This document shows, in pieces, positions 33,657 to 44,694 of a stretch of DNA of 64,000 nucleotides. Source of the stretch: Sabethes cyaneus (taxonomy: Eukaryota; Arthropoda; Insecta; Diptera; Culicidae); NCBI RefSeq assembly GCF_943734655.1, contig NC_071354.1, positions 6,914,001-6,978,000 of the forward strand. Reading direction: 5' to 3'. Positions within the stretch are counted from its first letter, which is position 1. Every line of letters starts with the position of its first letter. Made by a program: the position numbers and the translations under genes. Below the pieces are notes generated by a model. That model was not told the DNA's origin. It ran no database searches and was given only the letters and a program-made list of their open reading frames with translations.

Positions 33657-35497
33657 TAGTTTAATGTGTAATGCAACAACTAGCAGAAAATACATTGATT
33701 TACTTTGTAATTTGCAAAAAATATGCGTTTGGCCGTTTTCGGAGATCATTCGGTAATACGACTTTTTCATAAGGCTGATTTGATTATCAATTGTTGATGG
33801 GGCCTTTGACATGAGGCTTTTATTTACTGTCAGTGGTGATATGATTTTGGTGTTGGGCCAGTTTTTAGACAGCGTTTCGCGTTTGGCCTTTTTTTATCAC
33901 GTTGTTTTGAAGCGCAATGGCTAGAAAAGGTTAGAAATTCGTAACTGGGACACCGATCAGCTTTATTATTTCTACTAGAAAAGTTGGGGTTTAATTTCAT
34001 CGGCAAATCTGCCACCGTTGAACAGGTTTGTGAAGCGGAACGTGTTACCCGTGAGGTGCGGCAGTGCAGCAGTCGCTATTGGTAGTGTGAAGCAGCAGCA
34101 GTTCATTCATTTAGCATTTCTAACTCACAGCGTGCAAGTGCATCACGCCTTGGCAGTTCAGCGATAGTAAATGTCTCGGGCGCGCAACTAACGAACTCTA
34201 TCCGGTTCCTCCACAGGTGATATATATATATACAGGGAAATAGCTTTTTTCGTGTAAGCCGAAAAGTAACTTAAATTTTTGTTGCCGCGCAGGCTTAAAT
34301 ACTAAACATGTCGTGTCTGTGAATGATCGTGTATTTATGCAGGTAGCATCGTATTGTTATTTTCGGTCGTCCGTAGAGTCTCTCGCGCAATTGTACGGCG
34401 GGGATCATCTTCGCAGCAGCAGCAAGCAGCAGAAATCCCACAACAATAATAGGGCCGAATGCAAAACAAAACACAAACTGCGTATAGGCTTTTTCATACA
34501 GAAGGGCCAAAGCACAAAATGAAAACTTTGTTGCCAGTTTTCACATAAGGCTTTTTCAAATTTGCTTTTTAAGAGTCATAAAGTTTTCAAATCGCTATGA
34601 TGTTTGGTATTATTATAGATACTTAAAAAAGCTTTAAATATAACCAAAAAACCAGTTTTTTTATATTTTGCACTTGGGCCCTATTGAAATGTTGCTCTTG
34701 AATTGACGTTAAGGTGGACTGGTAAATTAAAAAAAAGCAAAAAATCTTAATGCGTTTCCTCTTGCTCCGGAGCTTTGGCAATATAGCTCATATGCAACTT
34801 ATCTCTCTCCATCACTCAAAATAGACCAGTTTAGTTGAAACTGCCGAGCCAATTTCGTATTATACAAACCGAACCTTTAGAATTCGCGCATGTTTGAGAT
34901 GTTTTCAAAACGTTTGTTTTCGTCAAATCAAAACAACAAGTTCATAGAGTGCGCGTCTTGCGCGTGTGTGAAAATGAATAGAGTTACCAAATATTCAGAT
35001 TAAAAATGAACTCGCCCAATCTGAACGAGCCGTTTTTCATATTAGCGGGGGTTGAGTGTAACTTAAATTTTTGTTGCCGCGCAGGCTTAAATACTAAACA
35101 TGTCGTGTCTGTGAATGATCGTGTTATTTATGCAGGTAGCATCGTATTGTTATTTTCGGTCGTCCGTAGAGTCTCTCGCGCAATTGTACGGCGGGGATCA
35201 TCTTCGCAGCAGCAGCAAGCAGCAGAAATCCCACAACAAAAATAGGGCCGAATGCAAAACAAAACACAAACTGCTTATAGGCTTTTTCATACAGAAGGGC
35301 CAAAGCACAAAATGAAAACTTTGTTGCCAGTTTTCACATAAGGCTTTTTCAAATTTGCTTTTTAAGACTCATAAAGTTTTTAAATCGCTATGATGTTTGG
35401 TATTATTATAGATACTTTAAAAAGCTTTAAATATAACCAAAAAACCAGTTTTTTTATATTTTGCACTTGGGCCCTATTGAAATGTTGCTCTTGACTG

Positions 35498-35943
35498 GTT
35501 CTGTTCGATTTTTGTCAGGCATCCGAAATTTTCGTAAGCGGGCCCGCATAATCAAAAACTATTGATAAAACGGTGGGTATTTTAAATGTATTGTATGATC
35601 AACACTTACTGTTCCTGATAAAGTTTTATATCATTTGCTATCATTCAAGTTCATATAGGTTTAACGATTGGCGTACGATACTGTATACAGTTAGTACTAA
35701 ATAAATAGTAAGAACGAAATTCTGACCATTGAGTGAAAAATTAGGTTGAATGATTTTTCTGTGTACATATAAATGGGTTACATTATTTTACTGTGTACCC
35801 ACAGAAACGAACGAAAAAGCGATAAACTGTTATTCATTGCTTCGCTGTTGGACTTCCGCCCTCTACACTAACCGTCACCATCGTCACCGTCATTTCTGAT
35901 TGCCGGTTAGAATCTTTGAGTGAAGATTATATCATCGTGAAAA
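35498..35943. other. Spacer upstream of a possible small spliced gene
   Basis: CATATAAATG near 35766 might serve as a TATA-like element. Nothing else was recognised. Confidence 0.3.
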
Positions 35944-36189
35944 TGCTAGTGAGTATTGTTTAAAAATTGAATTGCCATAATTTAATTGAAATATTTTATC
36001 TGCAGATCGAGCAACTATTAAGCGACGAACATGTTCTTAAGTTTTGCCTTAAAGAGATCGCAGCATGCCGCGTATACTACTATCCGCTTTCATTTGGAGT
36101 GTCCAAGGTGATATCGGCGAGGAAGTCAAAAGTACGTATAGTGGTGACACGGTGACCTGCCAGGATTTAGTTACGCTGCACAGTTCAAG
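35944..36189 (+). other. Possible small spliced transcript, unrecognised
   Basis: ATGCTA (35944-35949) is followed by a consensus donor GTGAGT and an acceptor TCTGCAG at 35999-36005. The second exon would end at CAAG|GTGAGT (36189). In the joined frame it encodes about 50 aa, starting MLIEQLLSDEHVLKFC and stopping at 36155. An internal ATG at 36066 opens a different frame to the donor. No family was recognised and no further exon was found. Splice consensus is the only support. Confidence 0.25.
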
Positions 36190-36557
36190 GTGAGTTAAAA
36201 TAGGTGATCTAGTTTTCACAGTTTGTAGAAGAGAAGTGCGCGGAACGATTGGTTAGCAACCATCGACGTTGTTTATACATTCAACAGTTTCCGCATTGAA
36301 AATTTCGGTGGTCGTCAAGGGTAACCCAGCGGGGGTGAAAAACAAATTTGAACATCAGAAAACCTCTCTTGACTAACCTTGGCACAGTTATCCATGAAGC
36401 TACCATGGTGGATGGTTACAAACGGAGGCGTGAGTGAAAATGCGCAAAATCGCAAGCGCCTGAGCATTACGAAATAATTGAAATTATATTTCATATCATT
36501 TATGAGCTAATAAACGAACTATATAATATGGCTAAATTATTTTCCATTGTTGAAACA

Positions 36558-36856
36558 CAAGGGGTCGGACACTCAGCACATAGTGCCCCGGCACTGCAGA
36601 AATATCAAACGGCACACCTCTAAAGCCTTATAAAAATAACATTTATAGGGCTTTACACACCTCCGGTTCAATTTTACATATGAAATGGGAGCACTGCCAG
36701 TTGTCAAAATCATCTCGCACGGTTGCCAGGTCTATCAGATTTTAACAAATTCAACAAATCTTGCAGTTCGGCACTTTCGGTACAGCACCGGCACAGTTCG
36801 GTTCGTTTCAAGTCGCCTAACATAAAAACGGCTGTGCCGAGTGTCCGACCCCTTGG
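36558..36856. mobile_element. hAT-type MITE, second copy of the 27016 family, inverted
   Basis: It is about 95% identical by eye to 27016-27313 in reverse orientation. The 8-bp target duplication TTGAAACA lies at 36550-36557 and 36857-36864, allowing one extra G at the right end. Confidence 0.88.
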
Positions 36857-36886
36857 TTGAAACAATATTTATAGCATAAAATAGCA

Positions 36887-37317
36887 TACACCAACGATTT
36901 CCAGTATAATCCCTTAACCATATCAAAACCATTACACGAATGATACATGCACCATTAGTAACAATATAAATACCATTGTCCCTGTCATTCAATGTGAATC
37001 GTTTGTTTCCGAAAAACCATAATAATACTATATATGTAATAGTTTTAGTACAATTTCACTGACTGTATGTCCACCATACCAAGTATGGTATCGCCAAAAA
37101 ATTGTTCGCGAAAATCAGCATTTTTGTATGGTAACCATACCTAACGACTAGTTCATACAATGGTTATTTCTCAAGTTACCATTTACCACATAGTCAAAAC
37201 CATTGCTGAGTATAGTCTGCATATGGTTATCTGATTATATAGCAAATGGTCCACTTGATTCACCAAATGGTTAGAAAACTATATGGAAAATCGTTGGCAT
37301 ATGGTATTTGACTATGC
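36887..37317. repeat. Imperfect inverted repeat rich in ACCAT/ATGGT words
   Basis: ACCAACGATTTCCAGTATA near 36892 and TATATGGAAAATCGTTGG near 37280 are roughly inverse. ACCATA and TATGGT words recur throughout. It may be an old MITE. Confidence 0.45.
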
Positions 37318-37328
37318 GGGGGCGGGAA

Positions 37329-37350
37329 TGTGCTGACTGTCCGACCCCTT
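37329..37350. mobile_element. Solo end of the CAAGGGGTCGG hAT MITE family
   Basis: CTGTCCGACCCCTTG matches the terminal repeat of the 27016/36558 family. No partner end remains nearby. Confidence 0.55.
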
Positions 37351-37605
37351 GATTATGCCCCTAATAGCCCTAATACCCCATTGCAATTTTAGAACAAATT
37401 TACAATTTTCAATGTTATATGGCATCTCTGGTCACATGTTTGCTGTTTGTCTCGTCCCTCGTCTTTGTTTGCTTCGATGGCTTCGTTCGATTTATTCGAG
37501 TTATCCCATACTGTTCGAATAAAGTTTCGAAATGTGTTAATTTTAAACAAGTTTTTCCACTTCTCCTGTTTTAATTATTGCTTCAATCATATTATATAAA
37601 AGAAT

Positions 37606-38696
37606 ATGATAAACAGATACGGTAAGTTCAACTATACTAATCGAAGCATTACAATTAGTTTCACAAATCATCGGAACTTTCAGCGACGGCAAACTGCCCC
37701 CGGACACCGGCTCCGCTGAGAAACGCTAGCTTTCTCATGTCTGCTGCAGCCATCCTCGAAACTCCTACACTGCTGAAGAAATCTTCGCCGGTTTCCTCTA
37801 GCTCCGGGATAGGTGTGGCCACCTCCGGCGGTCACCACGAACTGAATCCTCCCTCGGCGGCTTCATCCGCCGCTATGCAGTTCCTTATGCTGAACCATCA
37901 GTTTCAGGTTGCCGCCAACAATGGGTCTCCGTTTCACGCTGGAAATGTTTTCAATCAGTCTGGTTTCGTAAGTAATTTTCGTTGTAATGCGTTTGCTCAA
38001 AAAGGTTAAGTTTGAGTTCTATACTATCAGGGTGCGAACAATGCGCGTTTTAGTTTCCCCTCACCATATGTGGCACCTGACGGTGCCACGACGGTAGCAA
38101 GCAGTGTACAAAATATGCAGATATCTAGCAACACCGAAGGTAACCTCAAAAGAAAAATGGATGATTCTAACGCAAAAAAGGCAGTCAAGCGGGTGGCTTT
38201 TGAACCCGTTCCGTTTAAACAGAACTCGAACAACACTAACTGGCCAAAGCGTACGGTTCCGGCAATCACGTCAGGTCCTTCATTTAAGCAACCTACGAAA
38301 GCGCCGAACGAAGCTGCTAAAAAGGATCCGAAACAGCTCCGACTGATCACGGGTTCGATCGAGCACATTCTCAAAATGACCAAGGTAGCTGCGGACGGCC
38401 GATCGGCACTGTTGGAACTGTACGCCAACGTGCTGAGCATCAAGGAGGGAGCGTACGAGTGCGAAAAGGTTTTGCTGCTGCGTAACCGGTCCGGTCCGGT
38501 GATGCAGGGTGTGTTTTACGAGATCGATTTCCGCATGACGGCCATTGTGACCGGTGATTTGGTGCGCTGTGTGGGCCGGCTGAGCGGTGGAAGCCGGCTG
38601 CAGATACTGAAGATAACACCGGCCACCCCGGAGGACGAGCAGTTGGGTGGACGGTTGCAAACCGTTAGCAGCTTCGCTGCCGCCGTGAAGCGGTGA
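37606..38696 (+). CDS. SPATA22-like protein (meiotic OB-fold partner of MEIOB), three exons
   Basis: The exons are 37606-37621, 37684-37967 and 38031-38696, all GT..AG with matching phases, giving 321 aa. The first exon holds only five codons plus one base. If it is wrong, the ATG at 37737 is the fallback start. The N-terminal two thirds are Ser/Ala/Asn-rich and look disordered. The C-terminal region (about 203-305) reads LITGSIEHILKMTK, EKVLLLRNRSGPVMQGVFYE, then ID and GDLVRCVGRL. That spacing fits the C-terminal OB-like domain of SPATA22, where YEID is followed by RCVG. In vertebrates SPATA22 binds MEIOB and RPA on single-stranded DNA during meiotic recombination. Assignment is from motif memory only. 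AATAAA lies at 38926. It is convergent with the ARL6IP6-like gene. Confidence 0.65.
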
Positions 38697-39499
38697 ACGG
38701 CGCGGATGGGGGCGTGCCACAGTGAGTATTACCTACTGTCGATGTTTGTTGATTAAATATTGTACGATATCTTCGAGTTAATTTAGAGAGAAAACAATGC
38801 TAGTCTCAGTGATAAAAGATTTTGAAGCGACGATAGTGCTTTGCACTGATTTTCACTGTAACTTTGAACATGTTTAACCATAATACTTAAATATATTCTT
38901 CATTTCCCATAATACTGTTGACAAAAATAAAACAATCTTTATTCGAGAATTGCTAATTATATTTGTACCGAGATAGGATCAAAATATATAGTTTACAATT
39001 ATATTAAAACTAAACACTGATTGATACAAGCAGCTGCCCGCTACAAAATTTCGCTGTCATCTGCAACTTATTTTACCACGCTTAATGTTTAAGCCGCAAG
39101 TTCTATGTTAAGCTCAGACACTTATTCTCAACAAAAAAGTAAATGGTTAGTCTTTTGCTCTTTTTTAGCGTACAATATATGCAATATGGGATTAGTTAAA
39201 TTAACAATTCAGCTATACTACGCCTTCTAAGTCTAATTGCATGGTAATGACACGTGAAAATAAATAGTCACCGCAATTGCTATCAAATAAAAGTGCTCCA
39301 AAGTTCAAAATATGCCTTATTCTACATACTATTCAGTTGGTCGATCAGGGTAAAAGAAAATGTTACTTGTTCGCTGTTGATTACTACTGTAAGGCCCCGC
39401 ACTGTCTGTGGAAACATTAGCCATAGCCGGATTTTTGTGTGTGACTATGGAATGATTAGTGGAAGAAGGCGCACTTCAAGTGCTTCTCGGGTGAGCCAA
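38697..39499. other. Shared 3' region of two convergent genes
   Basis: AATAAA at 38926-38931 serves the plus strand and TTTATT at 38938-38943 serves the minus strand, so the two 3' ends may overlap. No other feature was seen. Confidence 0.45.
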
Positions 39500-41046
39500 C
39501 TAGTCGACCAGCAAGCAGATTAAAAACACCGTCAATCCGCTGAGTAGTGCCGTTACGTAACCGAGATGAAACCGCCGTTCCTTATCGGAGAATCTCCTGC
39601 GAAAAAAAAAGGAATGGATTAAGATAACGAACAGAAAAAATAGCGACGAGGTAATCCGATATCGGGTTGCGTGCTTACTTCTGTTTACTGGCTGAGAAGG
39701 GTGTCGGTGGATTGACGCCAGGGATGTTGCTGTCCAGGTAGATCACATGATAGGTGAAGGACATCACGCCGAGACCGAACAGCGCTGCCAGCAGGATCAT
39801 CGAAGGTTCCCGCAGCTGAGCCCGAGCTTCACTGGCTTTCGCTTGCAGCATCGCGTACCACCCATCGAAATCGAAGTCGATGCCAGAGATGGTGGACACG
39901 GTGCGATTGGCGACCAGCTGACGCCACTCATGGAGCGTGTCCAGTGACGAAGTCAGCGACCCTGAAATAAACATTTTAGCGACGTACATTATTTCGATTG
40001 GCAGAGAAGGCAGCTTGGTTTTTTCGGTTCCGTTAGAGTCTAGTAGAATTAGCATATGCACTATCTAGATGTAAAGCTGGTTGGTCGCCCTCGAAACGAA
40101 AGAATGGAATGTGGGAGACGGATTTTTGCGATGGCTTATACGCGCACTGCATGGAAACTGCAATTAGCGCTTCGATATAGCGCAGCCGGTACCGGTGAGC
40201 AGTCAGTTGGAGCGAGAGTGTCCGACTAGTAAATGATTTTATTTCTTTATATCCGCCTTACACCCGCCGCGTCTACATTGGGGCGATGTTTCCTCTCTCC
40301 CGCATTGGATACATATGCGGTCATCATCCGCTAGGAGAAAAGGGAAATAGGTACAGTGTGTTCCACACAAGTGAGAGCACCACGTTTGTCCCCAATTTCG
40401 ATTTTAGTGCGCTTTGTATTCTGAGTGACATGACACACCAATCTGTTGTTCAAACCGTTCATTTTGTTTTTTTAACACTCTACAAATCATTGCATGATTT
40501 AACGATTTTTCAACAAAAAAGTGGTTTTCACACGATTGCTAGCCACTGTTCTGTTCCATCGTATCTACGGTGACCGAATCTAAACAAATCAACTCATCGC
40601 CTTACGTCATATAAACAAACTCGGAACTCTCGAACACAATACACAGAACAAATTTCTAGGCCTTCTTAGGTAAACAGGCAATGAAGTAAACTCCGAAGGG
40701 ATTGTTTTTACTCACCCGAGTTGAACGGCAGCGGCAGGTACTGCCACAGCAATCCCCCAGCGATGACAAACACTGCAGCGACCTTCAGCGCCATAAGGGA
40801 GAACGGAAACCGGTGCACCTCGGTGCCCGGTTTCAGTTTCGACAGCTCCACATCGGTATCGTCGAAGGACAGCTTTCTGGGCTTTTGCTGTTGTCCTGGG
40901 CTTTGCAGAAGCGCAGCTTCAGCAGCTGCAACCTTATGGGTCCCGTTTCCGTTAACGGCCGTTTCCATCGTCGTCGTCGTCGCCGCCGTGGGCTGCTTCT
41001 GAACATCGCTCTCCTTACCGGCACCGAGCTGGGGTTGGGGCTGCAT
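39500..41046 (-). CDS. ARL6IP6-like three-helix membrane protein, three exons
   Basis: The exons are 41046-40716, 39961-39679 and 39596-39500, with GT..AG introns and consistent phases. The sum is 711 nt, 236 aa. The N-terminal 75 residues are Gln/Ala/Thr-rich and probably cytosolic. Hydrophobic helices fall at about 83-103 (LMALKVAAVFVIAGGLLW), 165-187 (MILLAALFGLGVMSFTYHVI) and 218-235. The segment LDSNIPGVNPPTPFSAS followed by RRFHLGYVTALLSG matches the C-terminal signature I recall for ARL6IP6, a poorly understood ER/nuclear-envelope protein that interacts with ARL6. Family identity is moderately sure and no function can be read from the sequence. The 754-bp first intron has no recognised content. 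Confidence 0.65.
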
Positions 41047-43353
41047 GATTTCGGTGAAAACCTAAACAGACACTTTCTGACCTTGACGGAAAGTAACACA
41101 CAAAAAAAAACAGACGAATATGGATTATTTCTAAACCGACAAGCGTTTGTGTGGGTAGCAGTGAGCGAGTTCCCCGTTTCCAAAACAGTGCGGAGCACTG
41201 CGCTTGCGTGGGAGTTCCGTGCATCTCAGCAAGCAGCGATTCTGTATGTACGTACATAGGTAATACGTAGTTTCTACAAGAGACACCGCTAGTCCAAATG
41301 CAGCGCATATTCATTTGCAAACCAAATTCAATCGGCCAATTTGGCGAAAGGCTAACGCCTACTTAGACCGAAATTATTGTTATTTACGTACCTCTTGTTT
41401 GATTTTTCTGAACCAACAAAACAACACAGCTGGAAGGAAAATGGGTTACTAAAAGTTCGATAATCGGAACACAACTGAGCACTAAACTGGTAAAAAAAAC
41501 AGACAAAAGCGTAGCCGCAGGCAAAACTCCTACGTAGCTACGAACAACAACTGCAGCCGCAGCGGTTTGAGAATCAGTTATGCTACCTATTTGCCTGTAT
41601 GTGGAATAAATTCATATATGTACTGATACTGAGTATGTATGGCATTCGGAGCATTCAGAGCATTTAGCATCAGAGAGATGCTCTTTCGATTGCTCGTGTG
41701 TGTGATTTATTTACATACGCTTTGCCGGTGTATAACCCAGTGTTGCCAAGGGGTGAGCCTCCTAAATATTTTCACCACTTTTCTTGGAATTTTACTTGGT
41801 GCTTATTGGATTTTCCGACGAGCATTTTATTTAATTTGAATTATACTAAATAAAATCAACGGAAATCTGTAAATCACAACAAGAAATCTGAAATATCACT
41901 TTTCGGAAAACAGTTGAGAAACTTGATGATTTGGCACTGCTGCTGAAACCTGCGAATGTTAAAGGGAAAGAAGTATGAGTAAATATTACGAATGAGAGAA
42001 ATGAGCGATTAAATAACGGTCAGTTTATGCTTTATGCATGTTTATGCTAAAAGCCATCTCGTGCGTATGACGTTGAGCTGGTTGCCTACAATCAGGTGTT
42101 TGTTCGAGTCGAATGCAAGGCTCGCAGATTAGAATCGTGGTTTCCGTTACAGATTGGGACCTTTACGCCCCCGACATCAAAAACTAAGGTACTTTCAGGT
42201 ACATGTTTAGCTCGATCTTCACTGATTTTCATTCGGTTCTGGGTGAGTAAGCTTATTGGTATACTCTATCTTTAAACTTCTATTTAAAAAGACTTCCAAT
42301 CCTATTTGAATGGCTTTATTAATAGCTACGCATGAAATGAATAAAAGACAAACAGCCTCCTCAATAACGACATTGAGAAAGAATTGACCGAATTCAACAT
42401 TGATTTGAAACAGGTATTATCCGTGACCAGCGCGATAACGGGAATAACATGTTGGCAGCCGCTCGTTATCTCAACAACAGTTAGCAGATGTTATTAAAAA
42501 TTACAAAACAATGCTTTATTAATTAAACAATAAAAGCATTAAAATGCGATATATTGCAACCTGCAAGCTATTCATACTTAACAGAACTCCATTGCCGCCA
42601 AAAGCTAATGATACTTGATGGAATATGTGGTTCATTCTCTTAAAATATCATCAAAGATACAGGCTATCAAAATTTTTTAGATTTTTTGCAACATTGGATT
42701 TTTATTGAAAGATTTTGCAAAGTGTTTCATCTTACATTAAAACTACGAAATACCCGTGTTCATTTGTCGCAATTTTATACGGACTGGCTGGTTAATTATA
42801 ATAACTTATCTAAATATAAATTATCTAATAATAAATTATCTAAAAGCCCTGTTTTTAAAGCTTGTTTGAACATCGACCTCCGTTTCAATTTTTGGGCTCT
42901 GTACGTCTAAGTGCGGAAGACAAATGGCACAGGTTGTAGTTTTTTCCTGGTAGCAAACGACCTGAGCAACGCTCACCGGCGGAAGATGTCCGATTCTTCC
43001 GTTATTTGGTTGGGAACTTCAAAGCTACTAACTACTTCAGATTAACAGAACACTATCTGTTTTAAAAACGCAATCCAGCTGTTATCCAAACTATATTTAC
43101 CTATCTATAATAAGAGATAAATTACTTAATAGATTTCACGAGCTTGGAAAAAAATGCTTCTTGTTCAGATTTGAGGTTGTTCTAAAGAAAATTATTATTT
43201 CGCCTGCTTAGACCACCAAATAACTTCCGTTGTCAAGGAAACTTGCTGTACCAGAGCCGGCATGGGAACGTTTACATTTTACGAACTAGCGTCGGTAACA
43301 TTATCCAAACCAGCAACCGAACTGATAGCTTACAGCAGCACAAATTTAGTTAC
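41047..43353. other. Upstream of the ARL6IP6-like gene; AT-rich spacer
   Basis: Possible leader sequence lies just above 41046. Beyond that there are only short chance frames. Confidence 0.4.
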
Positions 43354-44694
43354 GGGTCTTGTATATGCTGATTTCGCCCTACGATAAAACTGAACCTTGT
43401 CGTGGTGTAGGGCTTTTTAACTAATCAGTAAATGAACAGCGGTCACGTTTACTTCTGAATGTGGGTATATATCAAAATACTTTTGTGATTTCAAGTGGGA
43501 CTCGGGGTAAAAATTTACCAAATGTGATTGTTGCGTTGTTCAGAAAGTGCTTTTATTCCGTTTAAGAATAATGCCAGTATAAGGATCTCTGACAATAGAT
43601 GAAGTTTTCTGGGATTCATCCCTGTTTATAACAACTGTCACAAATATCTCCGAAAAATGTCGGATTGATTCAGTTGGTCGGAGGCTTAGGGTTAGTAAGG
43701 GGATGTAAGCGGGATACCAGATCCGATTGGATGCCGAAGGACCACTCTGTAATGATTACGGGTAATAGCACTTCTTAGGTAGCAGATGGGAAAATTAGGT
43801 CAATTCGTGTCGCGTGTTCAAGTTTCGGCTAGGCGGTGCTGCTAGATAGAGTAGGATTTTTGCACTGGCCCCGTGGCTGTCCTGAGCTCTGATGGCTGCC
43901 CGCGGGCTCTGTCTATGGGAAGGGGTCGAGTCTTAAAGAGACGTTTAAGCCCAGAGCTTTACAGCACTTTGGTCTCGGCGGGCGAGTCTCTATATTTTGA
44001 AGCTTCTGTCGACTACCGCGAACGTCCAGCTTGTGCTGCGCTCAATTTACTTTGTATCGTGGGAATGCATTGTGAATGCTAAGGGGATGAAAGATTAAAT
44101 TTGCTCTGATAAGTTGATCCGAGTTGCTCCGAAATTTGTCTTATCTATTGGTTCATTTGTGGTTGTTTGTGTTGGGAAACTAAAAGCGTGCGCGCGGTTG
44201 AAGACCAGTGTCAGGCGGGGCTGACGAATTCTCCACTTCTTCACTATACCACATATTGCAACTCGAGTGGTACAAAAAGTCCAAAGCACATTTACAAATT
44301 CGATCTATTATTTTTCTTCTCATCATCATCATTATCATCATCATCATCATCGTCATCATCATCATTATCATCATCATCGTCATCATCATCATTATATTTA
44401 AAATATGACATTCCGGTCTTTGGCAGAGAGATCTTAGAGTCAGTTCGTGGAGTCCGCGCTGGGCCGAAACGCCTCCGCCTGCGGGTATAGGCGTGACGGC
44501 TATGCTTGGGGCTCTACCTGTGTTTTAGTGGGCGCCAGTGCCTGTCTCGTCAGGTAGAATTGATGTTTGAGGTCTCCCTGACACTTTGTTGACAACACAA
44601 AAGGGCCCAGCGCAGAGTTTTATACGCTATTAAGCGACCAGTTGGATAACCCGAAAAAAAGGAAAAAAAAGGGTCTTGTATATGCTGATTTCGC
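43354..44694 (+). mobile_element. Non-coding retroelement of about 1.29 kb with a perfect 24-bp target duplication
   Basis: Identical 24-bp sequences flank it at 43354-43377 and 44671-44694. The insert (43378-44670) begins CCTACGATAAAACTGAACC and ends in an A-rich tail GAAAAAAAGGAAAAAAAA. Long, exact target duplication plus an A tail is the signature of LINE-type integration. No reverse transcriptase motif was seen, so it is either non-autonomous or mostly UTR. It contains an (ATC)n tract at about 44320-44396. Confidence 0.85.
44320..44396. repeat. (ATC)n microsatellite
   Basis: About 24 ATC/ATT/GTC triplets inside the retroelement. Confidence 0.9.

Larger units (their letters stand above)
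31745..34700. mobile_element. Transposon X, inner copy X2
   Basis: Same terminal repeats as X1 and target duplication AATT (31741-31744 and 34701-34704). Without insertion Y it measures about 1,191 bp. Short open frames near 34313 and 35115 recur in X1 and X2 but encode nothing recognised. Confidence 0.88.
31637..35058. mobile_element. pogo-like MITE D, split by inner transposon X2
   Basis: The left end CCGTGTACCCCCGTTGGTAT and the inverse of the right end CACTCAACCCCCGCTAATAT match. TA flanks lie at 31635-31636 and 35059-35060. X2 has the uninterrupted site (GAAAAGTAACTTAAAT at 34261-34276). D's own sequence is 31637-31744 and 34705-35058 (about 460 bp). It is a distant relative of the 404-bp family. 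Confidence 0.8.
29764..35493. mobile_element. Transposon X, outer copy X1 (about 1.2 kb split by insertions)
   Basis: The ends are CAAGAGCAACATTTCAAAT and ATTGAAATGTTGCTCTTG, with target duplication ACTG at 29760-29763 and 35494-35497. The element's own sequence is 29764-30246, 31358-31636 and 35061-35493, together about 1,195 bp. It is colinear with inner copy X2. No transposase was recognised, so it is non-autonomous. A 4-bp duplication fits superfamilies such as Sola, Ginger or Chapaev, and none can be chosen here. Confidence 0.85.

Noticed and set aside
34313..35315. Two nearly identical 66-69-codon frames at 34313 and 35115 as a conserved small gene
   Set aside because: They are the same part of transposon X in copies X2 and X1, and shift frame between copies.
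44167..44490. 107-codon frame with Ser-rich run
   Set aside because: It runs through an (ATC)n microsatellite inside a retroelement; no conserved domain.
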